Shown: positions 15,751 through 17,829 of the stretch, in pieces
Position numbering within the stretch: position 1 is the stretch's first letter
Layout: each line of letters starts with the position of its first letter
Assembly: GCA_045128915.1 (NCBI GenBank)
Contig: JBGVIT010000011.1
Location: forward strand, 1-17,829
Source of the DNA: RGIG9115 sp045128915
GTDB lineage: Bacteria; Bacillota; Clostridia; UBA1381
DNA: 17,829 nucleotides
Direction: 5' to 3'
Program-made: the position numbers and the translations under genes
The notes under the pieces: model-generated
The model's database searches: none
Told to the model about the DNA's origin: nothing
What the model saw: the letters and a program-made list of their open reading frames with translations, nothing else

Positions 15751-15793
15751 TACCTTCTCGCTTATAATCACTCAAAAAATAAGCGGGAAGGTA
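15751..15793. repeat. 14 bp inverted repeat just after the integrase gene
   Basis: TACCTTCTCGCTTA (15751-15764) and TAAGCGGGAAGGTA (15780-15793) are complementary except for one G-T pair, with a 15 nt loop. It starts seven bases after the integrase stop. No T run follows, so it is a weak terminator at best; a recombination-related or RNA structure is the alternative. Confidence 0.6.
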
Positions 15794-15832
15794 TACCTCA
15801 CTGAGAATTTTCAAAAAAATTTGCAAAAATCA

Positions 15833-15861
15833 TTGACATTATGTCGGTATGCCGTTATAAT
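15833..15861 (+). promoter_or_regulatory. Consensus promoter of the XRE-kinase pair with an 11 bp palindrome in the -35
   Basis: TTGACA (15833-15838) and TATAAT (15856-15861) are separated by 17 bp, a perfect sigma-A promoter. GACAT-T-ATGTC (15835-15845) is a perfect palindrome over the -35 and is a candidate operator for the XRE protein, which would give the autorepression usual for toxin-antitoxin pairs. An 8 bp inverted pair (ACCTCACT 15795-15802, AGTGAGGT 15865-15872) flanks the promoter, the right arm forming the ribosome binding site. Confidence 0.85.
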
Positions 15862-15878
15862 AATAGTGAGGTGATAAT

Positions 15879-16301
15879 ATGAAGATCGATTACATCATGA
15901 AACAAAAAGGTATAACAAAATACCAACTTGCCAAAAGGAGTAATATTCCGTATACAACACTTAATGATATTTTGAGCAAGAAAACTCAAATCACAAAATG
16001 TTCAGCAGAAACAATATATAAACTTTCGCAAACGCTACAAATCTCCATGGAATCTTTAATTGAAGATGAAATAAAAAGTTTTGAACAGCAACAAGAAAGA
16101 GAACGATCATACGAGTACGGTCTCCCCGATTATCTCCAGCACGATTTGGACATGTTCAAAAAAGCCTTAAACGAAAAATCATCTCTCCTTGATTGTCTGT
16201 GGGGCGAATTGTACGGAAGTATAAATATGGCAGAGGTAAGTGAAAATTCAATTTCAGCGGAACACGCGGATTATTTAAGACAAAAATATTTATGGAGATA
16301 A
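15879..16301 (+). CDS. XRE-family repressor, HipB-like antitoxin candidate
   Basis: The 140-residue protein has an N-terminal helix-turn-helix of the Cro/C1 type (about residues 3-62: KGITKYQLAKRSNIPYTTLNDILSKK and ETIYKLSQTLQISMESL). A glutamine-rich linker leads to a C-terminal helical segment (about 78-139: YGLPDYLQHDLDMFKKAL and LDCLWGELYGSINMAEV, ending with DYLRQKYLWR). That C-terminal domain recurs in Firmicutes regulators and may bind the partner kinase. The start ATG 15879 follows GTGAGGTGAT. The kinase gene begins three bases after its stop codon, so the two are tightly coupled. Expected role: neutralise the kinase and repress the promoter at 15833-15861; this is inferred from the HipBA paradigm. 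Confidence 0.8.
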   Translation: MKIDYIMKQKGITKYQLAKRSNIPYTTLNDILSKKTQITKCSAETIYKLSQTLQISMESLIEDEIKSFEQQQERERSYEYGLPDYLQHDLDMFKKALNEKSSLLDCLWGELYGSINMAEVSENSISAEHADYLRQKYLWR

Positions 16302-16304
16302 TAA

Positions 16305-17216
16305 ATGATAGATTTTACAAATTGTAAAAGAATTTTAAGTAAAGCCTATAACGGAGCAAACGGCAAAAAAATTGCCATTGAGTATAACGGAACACAGTAT
16401 ATGTTGAAATTTCCGCCGTCCGGAATAAACAAATTAACCCAATTATCTTATATAAACAGTTGTGTAAGCGAGCACATCGGTAGTAATATCTTCAATATGC
16501 TTGGAATTGAGGCACAAGAAACTCTTCTCGGAACATTTGACGTTAACGGCAAATCGAAATTAGTCTGTGCTTGTAAAGATTTCACCGCCCACGGAAAAGA
16601 ATTTTATGACTTCTGTTCGATAAAGAATACAGTTATAGATTCAGGACACGAAGGAACAGGAACAGAACTCGAAGACATCTTAGAATCATTAGAAAAACAA
16701 CGGTATGTAGACCCGATTGAAACTACCGAATATTTTTGGGATATGTTCGTTATTGATGCTCTTCTTGGAAACTTTGACAGACATAACGGAAACTGGGGAT
16801 TTTTAATAGACCGAATCACAAATGAAGCAGAGCTGGCACCGATTTTTGACTGCGGAAGCTGCTTGCTCCCACAAGCAGATGAAACCATTATGAAAAAAGT
16901 TCTTTCAAATGATGATGACATGAACGCGCGCATCTATCAATTTCCAACATCAGCTATAAAGTTAAACGGTAAAAAAATCAACTATTATGATTTTCTCATG
17001 TCAGGTGAATACGTTGGTTGTAATTACGCACTTTTGAGAATCACCCCAAGAATTGATATCGAACAAATAGCAGCCTTTATCGATGAAATACCCTGCTTAT
17101 CCGAATTACAAAAGGATTTCTATGTAGAGTATCTTAACGCAAGGTATCAAAAAATCATCGTTCCGGCATTTGAGCAGATTATGATGGAAGATGAAGGAAT
17201 GTTCTTAACAATGTAA
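16305..17216 (+). CDS. Short HipA/CtkA-like serine/threonine kinase, toxin candidate
   Basis: The 303-residue protein shows HipA C-terminal kinase features: K35 (YMLKFP) and E56 (SEHIGSNIF) for nucleotide binding, a Gly/Ser-containing loop (about 112-124), the catalytic loop GNFDRHNGNWG with D158 and N163, and the metal-binding FDCGS with D182. HipA of E. coli is about 440 residues and has an extra N-terminal subdomain that is missing here, so this form is closer in size to CtkA or HipT. HipA phosphorylates glutamyl-tRNA synthetase; the target of this protein is unknown. It lies three bases behind the XRE gene with no separate promoter. It sits directly after an integrase, consistent with mobile or defence cargo. 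Confidence 0.8.
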   Translation: MIDFTNCKRILSKAYNGANGKKIAIEYNGTQYMLKFPPSGINKLTQLSYINSCVSEHIGSNIFNMLGIEAQETLLGTFDVNGKSKLVCACKDFTAHGKEFYDFCSIKNTVIDSGHEGTGTELEDILESLEKQRYVDPIETTEYFWDMFVIDALLGNFDRHNGNWGFLIDRITNEAELAPIFDCGSCLLPQADETIMKKVLSNDDDMNARIYQFPTSAIKLNGKKINYYDFLMSGEYVGCNYALLRITPRIDIEQIAAFIDEIPCLSELQKDFYVEYLNARYQKIIVPAFEQIMMEDEGMFLTM

Positions 17217-17340
17217 ATTTGCTTTAGTTAAACACACAAAAACTGATACGCAGTAGACAAACCTGCTAAGAAAAGTCAATAGGTTTTACGAAAAAAGTTG
17301 AGAAAAATCTTGAGGAATTTCGAGTTAACAGGAGAAGCAC

Positions 17341-17373
17341 GAAAAGGGCGAAAAGGAGTGAATTTTTTCGCCC
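17341..17373 (-). terminator. Intrinsic terminator of the IS110-type transposase gene
   Basis: GGGCGAAAA (17346-17354) pairs perfectly with TTTTCGCCC (17365-17373) around a 10 nt loop. On the minus strand the stem is followed by TTTTC, matching the end of the transposase gene at 17397. On the plus strand the hairpin is followed by GAAAGAT, so it is a poor terminator for the kinase gene. Confidence 0.65.
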
Positions 17374-17396
17374 GAAAGATATTCAGTTGTATGTAT

Positions 17397-17829
17397 TTAA
17401 GCCTCTAATTCACGGTACAACTCGGTGACCTTGCCGTAGTAAATACGCAGGAATTTGTTAATACCGGCAACCATGGCCTCTTTGCCACATTTACCTTCCG
17501 ATCGTTTCTTTTGGATAAACTCGTAGACCGGATCGCCATCGGGCTTCAGACGAAGCTTGCACTGCATGATCTCAAAGCCAACATGTCGAAGATACCCATT
17601 CCCGCGCTTTGAGATATGCCGTTCAGTTCCGTTAAATCCGCCGGATTGGTAGGGCGGCGCATCGATCCCTGCATAAGCAATCAGAGCGTGCTTGGAGTGA
17701 AAGTTCCGAACGTCGCCGATCTCTGCAATAACCAGCGGAGTCAGCGTATCTCCAACACAAGCCATCTCACGAATTAAAAAATATTCGGGAAGGGACTTGG
17801 CAAACGCCTGCATTTGTGTTAAAATAGAG
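17397..17829 (-). CDS. IS110-family transposase, C-terminal part (runs off the window)
   Basis: The minus-strand frame is open to the right edge, so the visible ATG at 17813 is internal and only about 144 C-terminal residues are present. They match the Transposase_20 domain of IS110-type DEDD recombinases: TLTPLVIAEIGDVRNF, then AYAGIDAPPYQSGGF with the presumed catalytic Ser in YQSG, then HISKRGNGYLRHVGFE and a C-terminal helix. IS110 elements lack terminal inverted repeats and use an element-encoded guide (bridge or seek) RNA. The gene converges on the XRE-kinase pair, with about 180 bp of non-coding DNA between them. Whether the copy is intact cannot be judged from this fragment. Confidence 0.88.
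   Translation of the reverse strand, partial: SILTQMQAFAKSLPEYFLIREMACVGDTLTPLVIAEIGDVRNFHSKHALIAYAGIDAPPYQSGGFNGTERHISKRGNGYLRHVGFEIMQCKLRLKPDGDPVYEFIQKKRSEGKCGKEAMVAGINKFLRIYYGKVTELYRELEA

Noticed and set aside
15337..15771. Minus-strand and alternate plus-strand frames across the integrase catalytic domain
   Set aside because: The integrase frame has the complete Arg-Lys-His-Arg-His-Tyr set. The other frames are low-complexity shadows.
1..17829. CRISPR array, tRNA or rRNA genes
   Set aside because: No regularly spaced direct repeats with unique spacers and no recognisable tRNA or rRNA segments were seen on reading; a covariance-model scan was not possible here.

Overview
The window looks like a chromosomal segment of a low-GC, gut-type Firmicute (class Clostridia). 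Supporting signs are AT-rich intergenic DNA, AGGAGG-type ribosome binding sites, two near-perfect TTGACA/17 bp/TATAAT promoters, TTG starts behind strong Shine-Dalgarno sites, and protein families typical of that group. No rRNA, tRNA or CRISPR array is visible. The assignment comes from sequence style, not from a database search.

Positions 1-3300 are ordinary-looking chromosome. There is the tail of an unidentified gene, a YgjV-type membrane protein under a consensus promoter, a cytosolic metallophosphoesterase, a CofE-like (F420-0:glutamate ligase family) enzyme, and a strong terminator shared with the convergent regulator gene. Positions 3307-12782 form a carbohydrate-type locus. It has an AraC/XylS activator facing away from a two-gene cluster: a lipoprotein with two DNRLRE modules and an agarase-like glycoside hydrolase domain, then a very large secreted protein of repeated concanavalin-like modules ending in an endonuclease/exonuclease/phosphatase (EEP) domain. 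A 38 bp element made of two GTTAAAA half-sites 21 bp apart sits upstream of the lipoprotein gene. It recurs, with 34 of 38 bases identical, upstream of the metallophosphoesterase gene at 956. In both places a TAAAAT -10-like hexamer lies at the same distance. I infer one AraC-controlled regulon that links the two phosphoesterase-fold proteins to the glycoside hydrolase.

Positions 12919-15743 are the integrase-proximal end of a conjugative or mobilizable element: a sigma-70 region-4-like protein, a small winged-helix protein and a Tn916-class tyrosine recombinase. Relaxase, coupling protein and type IV secretion genes are absent, so it looks like a remnant or a very small element. The gap before the integrase carries a cluster of TGGGTCA repeats and a palindrome. 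Positions 15879-17216 encode an XRE repressor and a short HipA/CtkA-like kinase, apparently a toxin-antitoxin-type pair with its own consensus promoter. The right edge holds the C-terminal part of an IS110-family transposase on the minus strand.

Most notable points: the duplicated AraC-type operator; the EEP domain whose usual terminal catalytic His is Gln; the XRE plus short kinase pair next to an integrase; and the TGGGTCA array.
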